A stretch of 58,818 nucleotides of DNA, taken from assembly GCA_023388435.1 (NCBI GenBank), contig JAEWGG010000008.1, positions 1 to 58,818 of the forward strand. Reading direction: 5' to 3'. This document shows, piece by piece, positions 43,136 to 50,501 of this stretch; within the stretch, counting starts at the first letter, position 1; each line of letters starts with the position of its first letter. This stretch comes from Bacillota bacterium (GTDB lineage Bacteria > Bacillota > Clostridia > Saccharofermentanales > Fastidiosipilaceae). A program made the translations under genes and the position numbers. The notes under the pieces are model-generated. The model searched no databases. It was not told the origin of the DNA and was given only the letters and a program-made list of their open reading frames with translations.

Positions 43136-43861
43136 TTAGCGGAAGACCTTATTTTGCGCGTCCCTGGGTCCCAGGCAGTGCGGGTCCAGTCCCCCCAAAT
43201 CGACGACGGCGTAGGCCTCATCCATGAGCAGTTGGGCCGCCCGGGCGGAGCGCCGACCCGAGGCACAGTGCAGCAAGTAGAGCCGCCCCTCACGGAGGGG
43301 ACGCCGACCGGCCTGGAGCTGAGAGAGGGGGAAGAGGCGGGCCTCGGCCAGGTGCTCCTGGGCGTATTCTTCGGCCTCACGGACATCCAGAATTTCCACA
43401 TCCGCTTCGATTAGTCCCGGCAGGCGCAGCCCCTCGGCCATGGGCAGGCGCAGCGGGGCCTGGGCCTTCAGGGCCTGGGCGTACGTCACGGGCAGCTGGG
43501 GGGGCAGGGAGCGGGTGGCGATGCCGGGCCCCAGTCCCCAGAAAAATTGGCCGGGGCTCAGTTCCAGCTGACTTCCTGGATGAAAGTCATAGGGGACTAA
43601 GTCGCTTTTTGCTTCTCCGACAGGCGGGTGGCAGCCGTCTTGAGGGGCCCAATTCAGGCGGCAGAGCTCTACGGGGGCCCCGTGTTCCTGCTTTGGTCCG
43701 GAGCTGATCTGGGCCAGGGCGCGTTCCAGGTCCCGGCGGTCACTGGCCCCCTCCTGGGGCGGCCAGGGTCCAGAGCTGCCCAGGTGCCGCAGGGCCCAGA
43801 CCCCAGCTGTACACGGCCAGAGCCACTGGTACAGAGCTTTTTCGCGCAGCATCGCTTCCAT
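43136..43861 (-). CDS. Rhodanese-domain protein with unknown N-terminal half
   Basis: A 241-residue protein. The C-terminal ~100 residues form a rhodanese domain: VEILDVREAEEYAQEHL, then the active-site loop HCASGRRS with the sulfur-carrying Cys, then AAQLLMDEAYAVVDLGG. The first ~130 residues contain no motif I recognise; they include CRLNWAPQDGCHPP and a Trp-rich FFWGLGPG. The family moves sulfane sulfur or acts in redox control. RBS AAAGGA is six bases before the ATG. Confidence 0.78.
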   Translation of the reverse strand: MEAMLREKALYQWLWPCTAGVWALRHLGSSGPWPPQEGASDRRDLERALAQISSGPKQEHGAPVELCRLNWAPQDGCHPPVGEAKSDLVPYDFHPGSQLELSPGQFFWGLGPGIATRSLPPQLPVTYAQALKAQAPLRLPMAEGLRLPGLIEADVEILDVREAEEYAQEHLAEARLFPLSQLQAGRRPLREGRLYLLHCASGRRSARAAQLLMDEAYAVVDLGGLDPHCLGPRDAQNKVFR

Positions 43862-43913
43862 GGGCTATCCTTTCTGCAAGTCATTTCGATGGGAGTCGCT
43901 TTGTCCCTTCCAA

Positions 43914-43950
43914 CGAAAAGGCCTGGGCTGTCCTATGGACCGCCCAGGCC
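43914..43950 (-). terminator. Terminator of the ROK glucokinase gene
   Basis: GGCCTGGGC (43920-43928) pairs with GCCCAGGCC (43942-43950); read leftward, TTTTCG follows. Confidence 0.85.
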
Positions 43951-44005
43951 GTAACTGTGGGGCTAGGTTCACCCGCCAGGCTGCCTGGCGCTGGCCGGGC
44001 GGATA

Positions 44006-44971
44006 TCAGTTCTCGCTGTCAACGGCCTCGTCTGCCAGGGCTGCGCCGATGATGCCAGCATCGTTGCCGAGTGTGGCGCTGACGATGCGGGTCTTCTGCT
44101 GGCTAAAGGAGAAGAGTTGCTTATGGACCTCCTCGCGCAGCGGGCCCAGGAGGTACTCTCCCTCGTGGGAGATGCCGCCGCCAATCAGCAGGATTTCCGG
44201 TTCCAGGGAGTTGATGATATTGCCGAGGCCGATGGCGAGGGTGTGAATATAACTCTCGATGACGCTCTCTCCGCCGGCGTCGCCCGCGCGCTTGGCATCG
44301 AAGGCCGTGCGGCCGGAGACGTTGCCGAGGCTGTTATTGCAGAGTTTCCACATCAGGGTCTCTGGGTGGTTGCGCATGTAGGCCTGGGTGCTGTGGATGA
44401 GGCCAGTGGCCGAAGCATAGGTCTCAAAACAGCCCCGCTTGCCACAGCTGCAGGCCCGGCCGTCCATGTCGATGACCATGTGACCCAGCTCAGCGCCCGC
44501 GAAGGCGTAGCCTGTCAGAATTTTGCCATCAATAATGATACCCCCGCCGATGCCTGTACCGAGGGTGATGGCGACCAGGGATGAGGCCCCCCGTCCGCCG
44601 CCTGCAATATACTCGCCATAGGCCGCCGCATTGGCGTCGTTGACGAGGTGCACCGGGCGGTTGAAGCGGCGGCGACAGAGTTCGGCCAGCGGGGTGTTGC
44701 GGAAGTGCAGATGATTCGCGAAGAGCACCACGCCGTTCTGTATGTCCACCACCCCAGGGGAGCCGATGCCGATGGCCTGAATGTCTTCTGGCTGCAGGCC
44801 CTCGCCCGAGAGCAGGGCCGTGACCACGTCGTAGATGGTGTCGACGATGCGCTCCGGATCGCCGTCCCTGGGCGTAGACACGCTCTTCTTCACATAGAGT
44901 TTACCCTTCTCATCCACCAGACCGGCGACGGTATTTGTACCGCCCAGATCCACACCAATGTAACGCCGCAT
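44006..44971 (-). CDS. glcK: ROK-family glucokinase
   Basis: A 321-residue sugar kinase, most likely phosphorylating glucose with ATP. It has the phosphate-binding IGVDLGGTNTVAG, the substrate/catalytic LVNDANAAAYGE, GTGIGGGII, the ROK signature EXGH (AELGHMV) and the zinc motif CSCGKRGCFETYAS. Residues fit Firmicutes GlcK. ATG 44971 with AGGACGGAG just upstream; the frame extends 16 codons further without support. It stands alone with its own terminator. Confidence 0.9.
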   Translation of the reverse strand: MRRYIGVDLGGTNTVAGLVDEKGKLYVKKSVSTPRDGDPERIVDTIYDVVTALLSGEGLQPEDIQAIGIGSPGVVDIQNGVVLFANHLHFRNTPLAELCRRRFNRPVHLVNDANAAAYGEYIAGGGRGASSLVAITLGTGIGGGIIIDGKILTGYAFAGAELGHMVIDMDGRACSCGKRGCFETYASATGLIHSTQAYMRNHPETLMWKLCNNSLGNVSGRTAFDAKRAGDAGGESVIESYIHTLAIGLGNIINSLEPEILLIGGGISHEGEYLLGPLREEVHKQLFSFSQQKTRIVSATLGNDAGIIGAALADEAVDSEN

Positions 44972-45077
44972 AGGTCTCCGTCCTTCCTCCTGGGGAGTTC
45001 TCAGCCCAGGTTTCCACATCGTTTCAGCTGAGTCTATATTTTATCATGATCCAAACGCCGAGGTGGAGCTGGGCGGC

Positions 45078-45086
45078 TGCTATAAT
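45078..45086 (+). promoter_or_regulatory. Extended -10 promoter for the ygbA-like gene
   Basis: TGC followed by a perfect TATAAT, 55 bases before the GTG start. No -35 consensus, as expected for an extended -10. Confidence 0.6.
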
Positions 45087-45141
45087 CGGCTTAGACCTGT
45101 GCAAGCAGAATTGCTGCAGGAGGGAGAGGAGGAGCTTTGCG

Positions 45142-45558
45142 GTGGCAAAAACTGAGCGAAAGACAGGCCTGGGGCCCAGGGCTACAGAACGTCGGCGGCG
45201 GCTGGAGCTGAGGCTTGTACTAGTCATGCAAGAACGGTACTGTCTGGCCCATCATCAGGGGCAGGAGGACTGGCCCTGGCAGGGGCGCGGCTACCGGCTC
45301 TGTCCCCACTGTCAAGAGGCCGCCCGCCGCCTGCTTCGGCAGACCCAGCACTGTCGCTATATGGGGCAGAAGACCTTCTGCCACAACTGTCCCCGACCCT
45401 GCCACCGCCCGGACGAGGAGACAAGGGCCATGATGCGCTACAGCGGGCCCCGTCTGTTTCTACGCCATCCAGGTCTCGGCCTGGCCCATCTCTACTACCT
45501 GCTGCGGGCCCGCCTGAGTGGGGCGCAGGGACGGCGGCCTGAAGCTAAAAAGGAGTAG
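45142..45558 (+). CDS. YgbA-like protein (nitrous oxide-stimulated promoter family)
   Basis: A 138-residue Cys-rich protein of the YgbA_NO family. Visible features: YCLAHH, LCPHCQEAARRLL, HCRYMGQKTFCHNCPRPCHRP (a cluster of six Cys/His metal-ligand candidates) and MMRYSGPRLFLRHPGLGLAHLYYL, the family's most conserved part. In enterobacteria ygbA is NsrR-controlled and linked to nitrosative stress; the biochemical role is open. I chose GTG 45142 with AGGAGGAG upstream. The flavoprotein gene starts 98 bases later and is probably co-transcribed. Confidence 0.8.
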   Translation: MAKTERKTGLGPRATERRRRLELRLVLVMQERYCLAHHQGQEDWPWQGRGYRLCPHCQEAARRLLRQTQHCRYMGQKTFCHNCPRPCHRPDEETRAMMRYSGPRLFLRHPGLGLAHLYYLLRARLSGAQGRRPEAKKE

Positions 45559-45656
45559 AATAATCCTGATTTGAAGCCCTGCAGGGAGCGGCTGTTCTAG
45601 CCTTCTTTTATCTGCTAGAAGAACTCTTCCCGGCGGAAGACAGAAAGGAGTAGAGG

Positions 45657-46583
45657 ATGGCAACATATAGGGATTTGGTGATTGTAGGAGCGGGCCCAGC
45701 TGGTGTCTCTGCGGCCCTTTATGCCCGGGCCAGAGGCATTGATCTCTGCCTGCTTGAGGCGGGGCAGGTCGGCGGGCTGGCGGCCCAGGTCTCGCGCCTC
45801 AGCCACTACACGGGTCTGGTCGTGGACGAAGCAGGGAAGGACTTCGCCCAGCGTCTCAGTCAGCAGCTGGAGCAGGCCGCCGTCCCCCTCCTCCATGAAC
45901 GGGCGGAAGCGCTGCGTCTGGACGAGGATGGGACCAAGGTCCTGACCCTGGCCTCCGGTCAGGAGCTCCGTTGCCGGGCTCTGATTCTGGCGATGGGTTC
46001 CGTGCCCAAGAAGCATCCGCTGGCCGCCGGTAAGGACTGTTTTAGCCACTGGGCGGGGGCCAATGAGGATTTGGAGGACAGCCGGGTCTTCGTCCTGGGC
46101 GGTTCGGACGGGGCAATTAAGGAAGCCCTCTATCTGGCGCGAAGGGCCCAGGCTGTGGACGTGATTCAGATCGCCCCGAGCCTCCTCTGTGTGCCGGAGT
46201 TCCAGGCGGAGCTGGAGGCCCGGAACAATATCCAGGTCCACCTGGGGGCGGACTTAGTGGCCGTCTCCTCGGCGGAGCACTTTGACCTGGAGTGGTTGGA
46301 AATCCGTGAGGCGGATGGCCAGCTGCGGCGTTATACTGCGGAGGGACAGAAATTACATATCTACACGCATATTGGGCAGTCTGGGGCGGGCGGCCTCCTG
46401 GAGGGCCTGCTGCCCCTGGAAGATGGTTTTGTCCAAGCTCCAGTGGAGACGGGACTGGCAGGAGTCTATGTAGCAGGGGACCTGCGGGTGAAGCCTATAC
46501 GCCAGATTGCCACGGCCGTGGCGGAGGGCTGCGAGGCGGGTATTAAAGCCAGCCAGTACCTGCGGCAGAGCGCTACCTCCTGA
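45657..46583 (+). CDS. Thioredoxin-reductase-like flavoprotein lacking the CxxC pair
   Basis: A 308-residue FAD/NAD(P) oxidoreductase. FAD binding: VIVGAGPAGVSAALYA at the N-terminus and VYVAGDLRVKPIRQIATAVAEG near the C-terminus, as in TrxB. NAD(P) binding: VFVLGGSDGAIKEALYLA, where the usual GGGxSA is GGSDGA. The redox CATC motif expected just before this is missing: the stretch reads KDCFSHWAGANEDLED, with a single Cys. It therefore cannot reduce thioredoxin by the usual route. It may be a ferredoxin/flavodoxin reductase-like enzyme or use another partner. ATG after AAAGGAG. It ends just before the tRNA-Ala promoter. Confidence 0.82.
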   Translation: MATYRDLVIVGAGPAGVSAALYARARGIDLCLLEAGQVGGLAAQVSRLSHYTGLVVDEAGKDFAQRLSQQLEQAAVPLLHERAEALRLDEDGTKVLTLASGQELRCRALILAMGSVPKKHPLAAGKDCFSHWAGANEDLEDSRVFVLGGSDGAIKEALYLARRAQAVDVIQIAPSLLCVPEFQAELEARNNIQVHLGADLVAVSSAEHFDLEWLEIREADGQLRRYTAEGQKLHIYTHIGQSGAGGLLEGLLPLEDGFVQAPVETGLAGVYVAGDLRVKPIRQIATAVAEGCEAGIKASQYLRQSATS

Positions 46584-46593
46584 GTCCTGGCCC

Positions 46594-46622
46594 TTGACAG
46601 AGCCCAGGACCCTAAATATACT
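46594..46622 (+). promoter_or_regulatory. Promoter of tRNA-Ala
   Basis: TTGACA (46594-46599), 17-bp spacer, TATACT (46617-46622). Confidence 0.92.
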
Positions 46623-46633
46623 TATAAAGTCTT

Positions 46634-46710
46634 GGGCTCGTAGCTCAGTCTGGGAGAGCGCCGCGTTCGCATCGCGGAGGTCGAGGGTTCGAGCCCCTTC
46701 GGGTCCACCA
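46634..46710 (+). tRNA. tRNA-Ala (anticodon CGC)
   Basis: A 77-nt cloverleaf with acceptor GGGCTCG/CGGGTCC including the G3-U70 pair that identifies alanine, anticodon loop TTCGCAT (CGC), T-loop GGTTCGAGCCC and encoded CCA. Confidence 0.94.
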
Positions 46711-46714
46711 AGTC

Positions 46715-46766
46715 AGCACCGCAGTTCAGATACCCCGGGTATCGGACGGCGGTGCTTTTATTTTTA
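46715..46766 (+). terminator. Terminator of tRNA-Ala
   Basis: AGCACCGC (46715-46722) pairs with GCGGTGCT (46749-46756), with an inner GATACCC/GGGTATC stem; TTTATTTTTA follows. Confidence 0.9.
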
Positions 46767-46920
46767 CTGAGCACTTTATATTTTAGAAGCTGACTGAAGG
46801 GGCCTGGCCGCCCGTTCCTGCTGCTGCGGACTACGGCTTCTCTTCCCCCTCATTTTGCCTGATCTGTTCATAGCCAAGTCCCCAGATGTGCATCTGCTCG
46901 ATGATTGCTCCTGAGGAGGA

Positions 46921-47253
46921 CTAGCTTCCCGACTCCAGGTAGCGGCGCTGGAAGAGGCGGAGGCGGCGGTACTGCCCAGGGCCCAGAGAGAGCTTGCGCC
47001 CCCGACCTGTGAGGAGCTCCGCCTCGCGCAGTTCTTTCAGGGCCCGTTCCAAACTTTTGGGATGGAGTCCCAGCTCGGCAGAGAGGTGTTCTCGGGGCAT
47101 GGCCAGATGGAGCTGGTACTGCTGACAGCGCTCCTCTATTCGCCGCTTGGAAGGTGTAATCTTGTAGGGTAGTTGTACGCGCACCGTAGAATTTGAGCTA
47201 CCATCAAGGTTTGAGAGTCGCGTGGTCTTGTGCGCCCCTGGGAAGCACAGCAT
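46921..47253 (-). pseudogene. Truncated Crp/Fnr-like regulator (only the HTH end)
   Basis: The 3' two thirds of this 110-codon frame read as the C-terminal helix-turn-helix of a Crp/Fnr regulator (MPREHLSAELGLHPKSLERALKELREAELL). The roughly 150-residue cNMP-binding domain that should precede it is absent. Instead the frame starts with unrelated residues (HKTTRLSNLDGSSNSTV...PYKIT) that resemble a second remnant at 47600-47714. No ribosome binding site is seen. I read it as a gene cut by an old insertion or recombination. Confidence 0.6.
47209..47231 (-). repeat. Imperfect 23-bp repeat, copy 1
   Basis: Matches 47688-47710 at 19 of 23 positions in the same orientation. Both copies encode similar peptides on the minus strand (K-T-T-R-L-S-N here, K-I-T-R-V-P-N there), so they may be remnants of two related coding sequences. 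Confidence 0.5.
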
Positions 47254-47371
47254 CGCTAGTACAGCCGCAGAAGATTAGCCGTCTTTTACTTTTTTGCGCT
47301 TCTTTAGAATGCGGATTAAGAAAGCTGTAGTGATTGCAATGCAGTCAATACCGGGGAGAAAGGAGAAGGGA

Positions 47372-47602
47372 ATGATTGATGTTCCTCTGCACGTGAGCGT
47401 GCCAGGAAGTCTTCAGGAGAGGTATTCAAACTTGGCCGAGAACAGCGGTCGGACAGTGTCTTATTACGTGAAAGAAGCCCTTGATAGAGCGATAAATCAG
47501 CTCGAATATGAATGCGCTTTGCTGAAGGATGTGGAAGATCTGAAAGCGGGCAGGCTGGAAAGCTATTCTTTGGAAGAAATGGAGCGGATGCTTGAGCCTT
47601 GA
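47372..47602 (+). CDS. Orphan RelB-like ribbon-helix-helix antitoxin
   Basis: A 76-residue protein. The N-terminal half (MIDVPLHVSVPGSLQERYSNLAENSGRTVSYYVKEAL) is a ribbon-helix-helix DNA-binding fold, and the C-terminal tail (DVEDLKAGRLESYSLEEMERML) is the toxin-binding type common in RelB/DUF6290 antitoxins. AAGGAG precedes ATG 47372. Downstream, where a RelE/ParE toxin gene would be expected, there is only degenerate sequence on the other strand. The codon use is more AT-rich than its neighbours, suggesting transfer. Confidence 0.7.
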   Translation: MIDVPLHVSVPGSLQERYSNLAENSGRTVSYYVKEALDRAINQLEYECALLKDVEDLKAGRLESYSLEEMERMLEP

Positions 47603-47714
47603 GGTCTCGAAGAAGGTCGGCAAAAAGTAGTAATTCTTGCCGTTGATGTAGCCCAACGTAGCAAGGTCTATCGCGCTTGAGCGTGGCGTTTGGGACTCGC
47701 GTAATCTTGTAGCT
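47600..47714 (-). pseudogene. Frameshifted transposase-like remnant
   Basis: Read leftward, one frame gives YKITRVPNATLKRDR, and after a one-base shift another gives LGYINGKNYYFLPTFFE. The two pieces join as if a single protein N-terminus had been broken. The charged start and the GYINGKNYYF pattern remind me of transposase N-termini, but I cannot name the family. No complete gene remains. Confidence 0.4.
47688..47710 (-). repeat. Imperfect 23-bp repeat, copy 2
   Basis: Partner of 47209-47231 (19 of 23 identical). It lies in the frameshifted remnant. Confidence 0.5.
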
Positions 47715-47783
47715 AAAGTCCAGCCCCTTTACAGCCCAGGGCCCCGCTTCCAAGAAAATTTTAAAAATTTCGCCTTTTCCCCC

Positions 47784-47812
47784 TTGCAAAAGCTAAGATG
47801 GCCTGCTATACT
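47784..47812 (+). promoter_or_regulatory. Promoter of tRNA-Leu
   Basis: TTGCAA (47784-47789), 17-bp spacer, TATACT (47807-47812) with an extended TGC in front. Confidence 0.88.
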
Positions 47813-47824
47813 GTAAAAGTTCCT

Positions 47825-47911
47825 GCGGGAATGGCGGAATTGGCAGACGCGCTAGTTTCAGGTATTAGTGATCGTACGATCATGCAGGTTCAAGTCCTGT
47901 TTCCCGCACCA
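47825..47911 (+). tRNA. tRNA-Leu (anticodon CAG)
   Basis: An 87-nt class II tRNA with acceptor GCGGGAA/TTCCCGC, anticodon loop TTCAGGT (CAG), a long variable arm (TGATCGTACGATCA), T-loop GGTTCAAGTCC and encoded CCA. Confidence 0.94.
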
Positions 47912-47916
47912 GATGA

Positions 47917-47954
47917 GAAGCGGCTCTGAATTGGTTCAGAGCCGCTTCTTTTTT
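47917..47954 (+). terminator. Terminator of tRNA-Leu
   Basis: A perfect 14-bp stem, GAAGCGGCTCTGAA (47917-47930) and TTCAGAGCCGCTTC (47935-47948), then a T run. Confidence 0.95.
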
Positions 47955-48058
47955 ACTCCGCCGCAGTTCCAGGCCAGTTCCTGCCAGTATCAAGGCTATA
48001 AAAAAGAGGCCTGGTCCCAGTTGGGCAGCAGACCTCTCAGCAACTTGCGCAGTCCAGC

Positions 48059-48397
48059 CTAGGCCTCCGCCGACTTGCCTGCATCCAGGAGCTGTTGGGC
48101 GTAGGCGGCTAGGGCGATCTGCTGGCGCAGGCTGAGCTCACGCATCATGGCCATGACCTCGTCCATCAGGGGCGTGGACGGCTCAGTGTAGGTCTTACCC
48201 ACGCCGAGGAGCTCGTCTACAGTCGTGTCCAGAACCTCCGCATAGCGCTGCAACTTCTTCGGGGTAACCTGATTGAGCCCCGCCTCCACCTTATAAATGG
48301 TCGCGTAGGTCTTGTAGCCCAGGGCCTCAGCCAGGTCCTGCTGCTTCCAGCCCTTGCGACGTCGATAATAGCGAATGCGCTCACCAATAGTGTCCAT
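48059..48397 (-). CDS. XRE-family transcriptional regulator
   Basis: A 112-residue DNA-binding protein. Residues 4-65 form a Cro/CI helix-turn-helix (IRYYRRRKGWKQQDLAEALGYKTYATIYKVEAGLN, described here in parts: KQQDLAEALG is helix 2 and TYATIYKVE the recognition region). A short helical tail follows. GGAGG is seven bases before the ATG. The target is unknown; it may control itself or the YcxB-like gene upstream on the same strand. Confidence 0.85.
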   Translation of the reverse strand: MDTIGERIRYYRRRKGWKQQDLAEALGYKTYATIYKVEAGLNQVTPKKLQRYAEVLDTTVDELLGVGKTYTEPSTPLMDEVMAMMRELSLRQQIALAAYAQQLLDAGKSAEA

Positions 48398-48419
48398 GAT
48401 TAATCCTCCATATGAGCTC

Positions 48420-48428
48420 AGTATAGCA
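48420..48428 (-). promoter_or_regulatory. Extended -10 promoter of the XRE gene
   Basis: Minus strand TGC plus TATACT, 23 bases before the start codon. Confidence 0.55.
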
Positions 48429-48496
48429 TTTTTGTGAGCATCAGCAAAAGTTTATTATAAAAATCCATGGTGAAATATCTTTGATATTTATTTTTC

Positions 48497-49030
48497 CTAC
48501 TTAATTCGATCCGCCATATGTTGGGAGAGCCACTGGTCCAGACTCTGGGCCCCGCCAGGCGTGGCCTCGAAGGGGAGGAGATAGGCCTGATTTGCCGTGG
48601 CATAGAGGTAATAGGCCTCGGAGCGGCGGTAGGCGGCGTGGATTTCGGTCCAGGGGAAGAAGGCCAGCTCACGGCGCAGGTCCTCATAGGAGAGGACGCG
48701 CAGGCCCTCCTCCTCCAGACTCAGGCGATAGGCGGGCTGTCCCTCGTCGGGGAAGGTGGACGCGCTGCGGCGGACCATGGCCTGGAAACTCAGGAAGTAG
48801 ACCGCGGGCAGGAGCAGACCCACCAGGCAGAGTACGGCCGCGAGCAGCCAGGCCCCCTGGGTCTGGCGGCCCAGGACGGCGACCAGCAGGGCGAAGCCGA
48901 GCATCAGAGCGGAAAAGATCAGGGGGGACTGCCAGCGCTTATGCAGGCGAAAGGTGTTGAAGTAGGCGAATTCCCGGAAGGCCTGGCGGCTCATACGGAC
49001 GGGGATGATCAGCGATCTCTTCTCGGACAT
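48497..49030 (-). CDS. YcxB-like membrane protein
   Basis: A 177-residue protein with two membrane segments (about 38-58 and 62-85) and a C-terminal soluble domain. The soluble part (YRLSLEEEGLRVLSYEDLRRELAFFPWTEIHAAYRRSEAYYLYATANQAYLLP, quoted only for its W-T-E-I and Y-L-Y-A core) fits the YcxB/PF14317 pattern. Function of the family is unknown. ATG 49030 is chosen because GAGG lies six bases before it. Confidence 0.68.
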   Translation of the reverse strand: MSEKRSLIIPVRMSRQAFREFAYFNTFRLHKRWQSPLIFSALMLGFALLVAVLGRQTQGAWLLAAVLCLVGLLLPAVYFLSFQAMVRRSASTFPDEGQPAYRLSLEEEGLRVLSYEDLRRELAFFPWTEIHAAYRRSEAYYLYATANQAYLLPFEATPGGAQSLDQWLSQHMADRIK

Positions 49031-49129
49031 GTGGCACCTCATTTTGGGGACTGGGCTGGGGCGGTCTCTTCTGCGTGTTATTATAAGCGCTAATGATTAT
49101 AAAATGAGAAGAAGGAAGGAACTGAGATC

Positions 49130-50479
49130 ATGGCCACGAGGATGGGGCAGGCTGCCAGGTCCCAGCTGCATCTGACGCGTAGCCTGGCCTCTCAAGTGCT
49201 CCCCGCAATGCTTGGCATGCTGGCTGTTTCCTGCTACATCATGGCGGACACCTGGTTCATTGCGGCGGCCCTGGGAAATACGGGACTGGCTTCCCTGAAT
49301 ATTGCGATTCCCTTTTTCAGCTTTATGGAGGGCCTGAGTCTGATGCTCGGCATGTCCTGCGGCACGGCCCTGAGTCTGAATCTGGCGGGAGGCAAGCGGC
49401 TGGAGGCCCAGCGGAGCCTCTATTCGAGTCTCGTACTTGCGGCCCTGCTGACGGTGGGCCAAATGCTGCTGGGGCTCTGGATGCCTGAGGGCCTGCTGCG
49501 GCTGCTGGGCGCGGACGCTGTGACCCTGTCTGGGGCCCGTGTCTACGCGCGGACGCTCTGCCTCTTTGCCCCGGCCTTTGTGCTGAATGAGCTGCTGGCC
49601 GCCTGTCTGCGCAATCAGAACCGGCCGAAGCGGGCCATGGCTGGCATGCTGACAGCCAGTGCGAGCAATATTGTGCTCGACTATGTCTTTCTTTTTCCTC
49701 TGGGGCTGGGGATGTTTGGTGCGGCCCTAGCCACTGGCCTGGCAAGCGCCCTGGCCTGCCTGCTGCAGCTGGGCCCCTTCCTGCGCCGTGAACTGCTGGA
49801 AGCCCGGGGCCCGCTCCTGTCCCCGCGAGAACTGTGGCGGCAGGTCAGCTTGGGGCAGGCCAGCCTCGTTATTGAGTGGGCCAACGGGATTGTGCTTGTG
49901 GTTTTCAATATCCTGGTGCTGCGCGCGGGGGGCCGTGTGGCCCTCGCGGCCTACGGTATTGTGACCAACGTGAGTATCGTGCTTATCGCCCTGTTTACGG
50001 GCGGGAGCCGCGGGGCTCAGGCGGTGCTGAGCCAGGCCTACGGCCGGGGGCAGACAGAGCAGCTCCGTCACTATCTGCGGCAGCTTCTCCTATTCTTTGC
50101 CATGCTGAGTCTGCTGGCCCTCGCCCTGGTCTACGTGTGGACGGGCGGACTTGTCGCCCTGTTTAACCGTGAGGACAATGTGGAATTGGGAAATTTGGCG
50201 GCTGAGGGGCTCAGGCTCTATTTGCTCCACCTGCCCTTTTCGGCCCTGAATATAGTCCTGGCCCAGGCCCTGGCGGCCTGTGCCCGTCCGGCCCCAGGCC
50301 GGCATATCGCCCTGCTCCGCGCCCTCGTCCTACTGCTGCCCCTGGCCCTGGTCCTGGCCCAGCTCTTCGGCCTGCGGGGCATCTGGCTGAGTGTGCCGAT
50401 TTGTGAGCTCCTCGTTGCGGCCTATGCCCTGGTCGCCTGGCGGAGAAACCTGGCCCAGCCGCTGAGGGCTGAGCTCTAG
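49130..50479 (+). CDS. MATE-family efflux transporter
   Basis: A 449-residue exporter with twelve hydrophobic segments in two halves, coupling drug or metabolite export to Na+ or H+. The first half starts LASQVLPAMLGMLAVSCYIMADTWFIAAALGNTGLASLNIAIP, typical of MATE proteins (DTWF-A-LG). The second half begins near QVSLGQASLVIEWANGIV. Substrate cannot be told. RBS AAGGA upstream. The HAD gene follows by 22 bases and is likely co-transcribed. Confidence 0.88.
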   Translation: MATRMGQAARSQLHLTRSLASQVLPAMLGMLAVSCYIMADTWFIAAALGNTGLASLNIAIPFFSFMEGLSLMLGMSCGTALSLNLAGGKRLEAQRSLYSSLVLAALLTVGQMLLGLWMPEGLLRLLGADAVTLSGARVYARTLCLFAPAFVLNELLAACLRNQNRPKRAMAGMLTASASNIVLDYVFLFPLGLGMFGAALATGLASALACLLQLGPFLRRELLEARGPLLSPRELWRQVSLGQASLVIEWANGIVLVVFNILVLRAGGRVALAAYGIVTNVSIVLIALFTGGSRGAQAVLSQAYGRGQTEQLRHYLRQLLLFFAMLSLLALALVYVWTGGLVALFNREDNVELGNLAAEGLRLYLLHLPFSALNIVLAQALAACARPAPGRHIALLRALVLLLPLALVLAQLFGLRGIWLSVPICELLVAAYALVAWRRNLAQPLRAEL

Positions 50480-50501
50480 TGAGGAAAATGGAGGTCTTGG
50501 A

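Noticed and set aside
46921..47253. Functional small Crp-like regulator
   Set aside because: The sensor domain is missing and no ribosome binding site is seen; a truncated remnant explains it better.
47316..47789. A 157-codon minus-strand frame as an intact gene
   Set aside because: Its middle is antisense to the antitoxin, and the recognisable peptides change frame within it.
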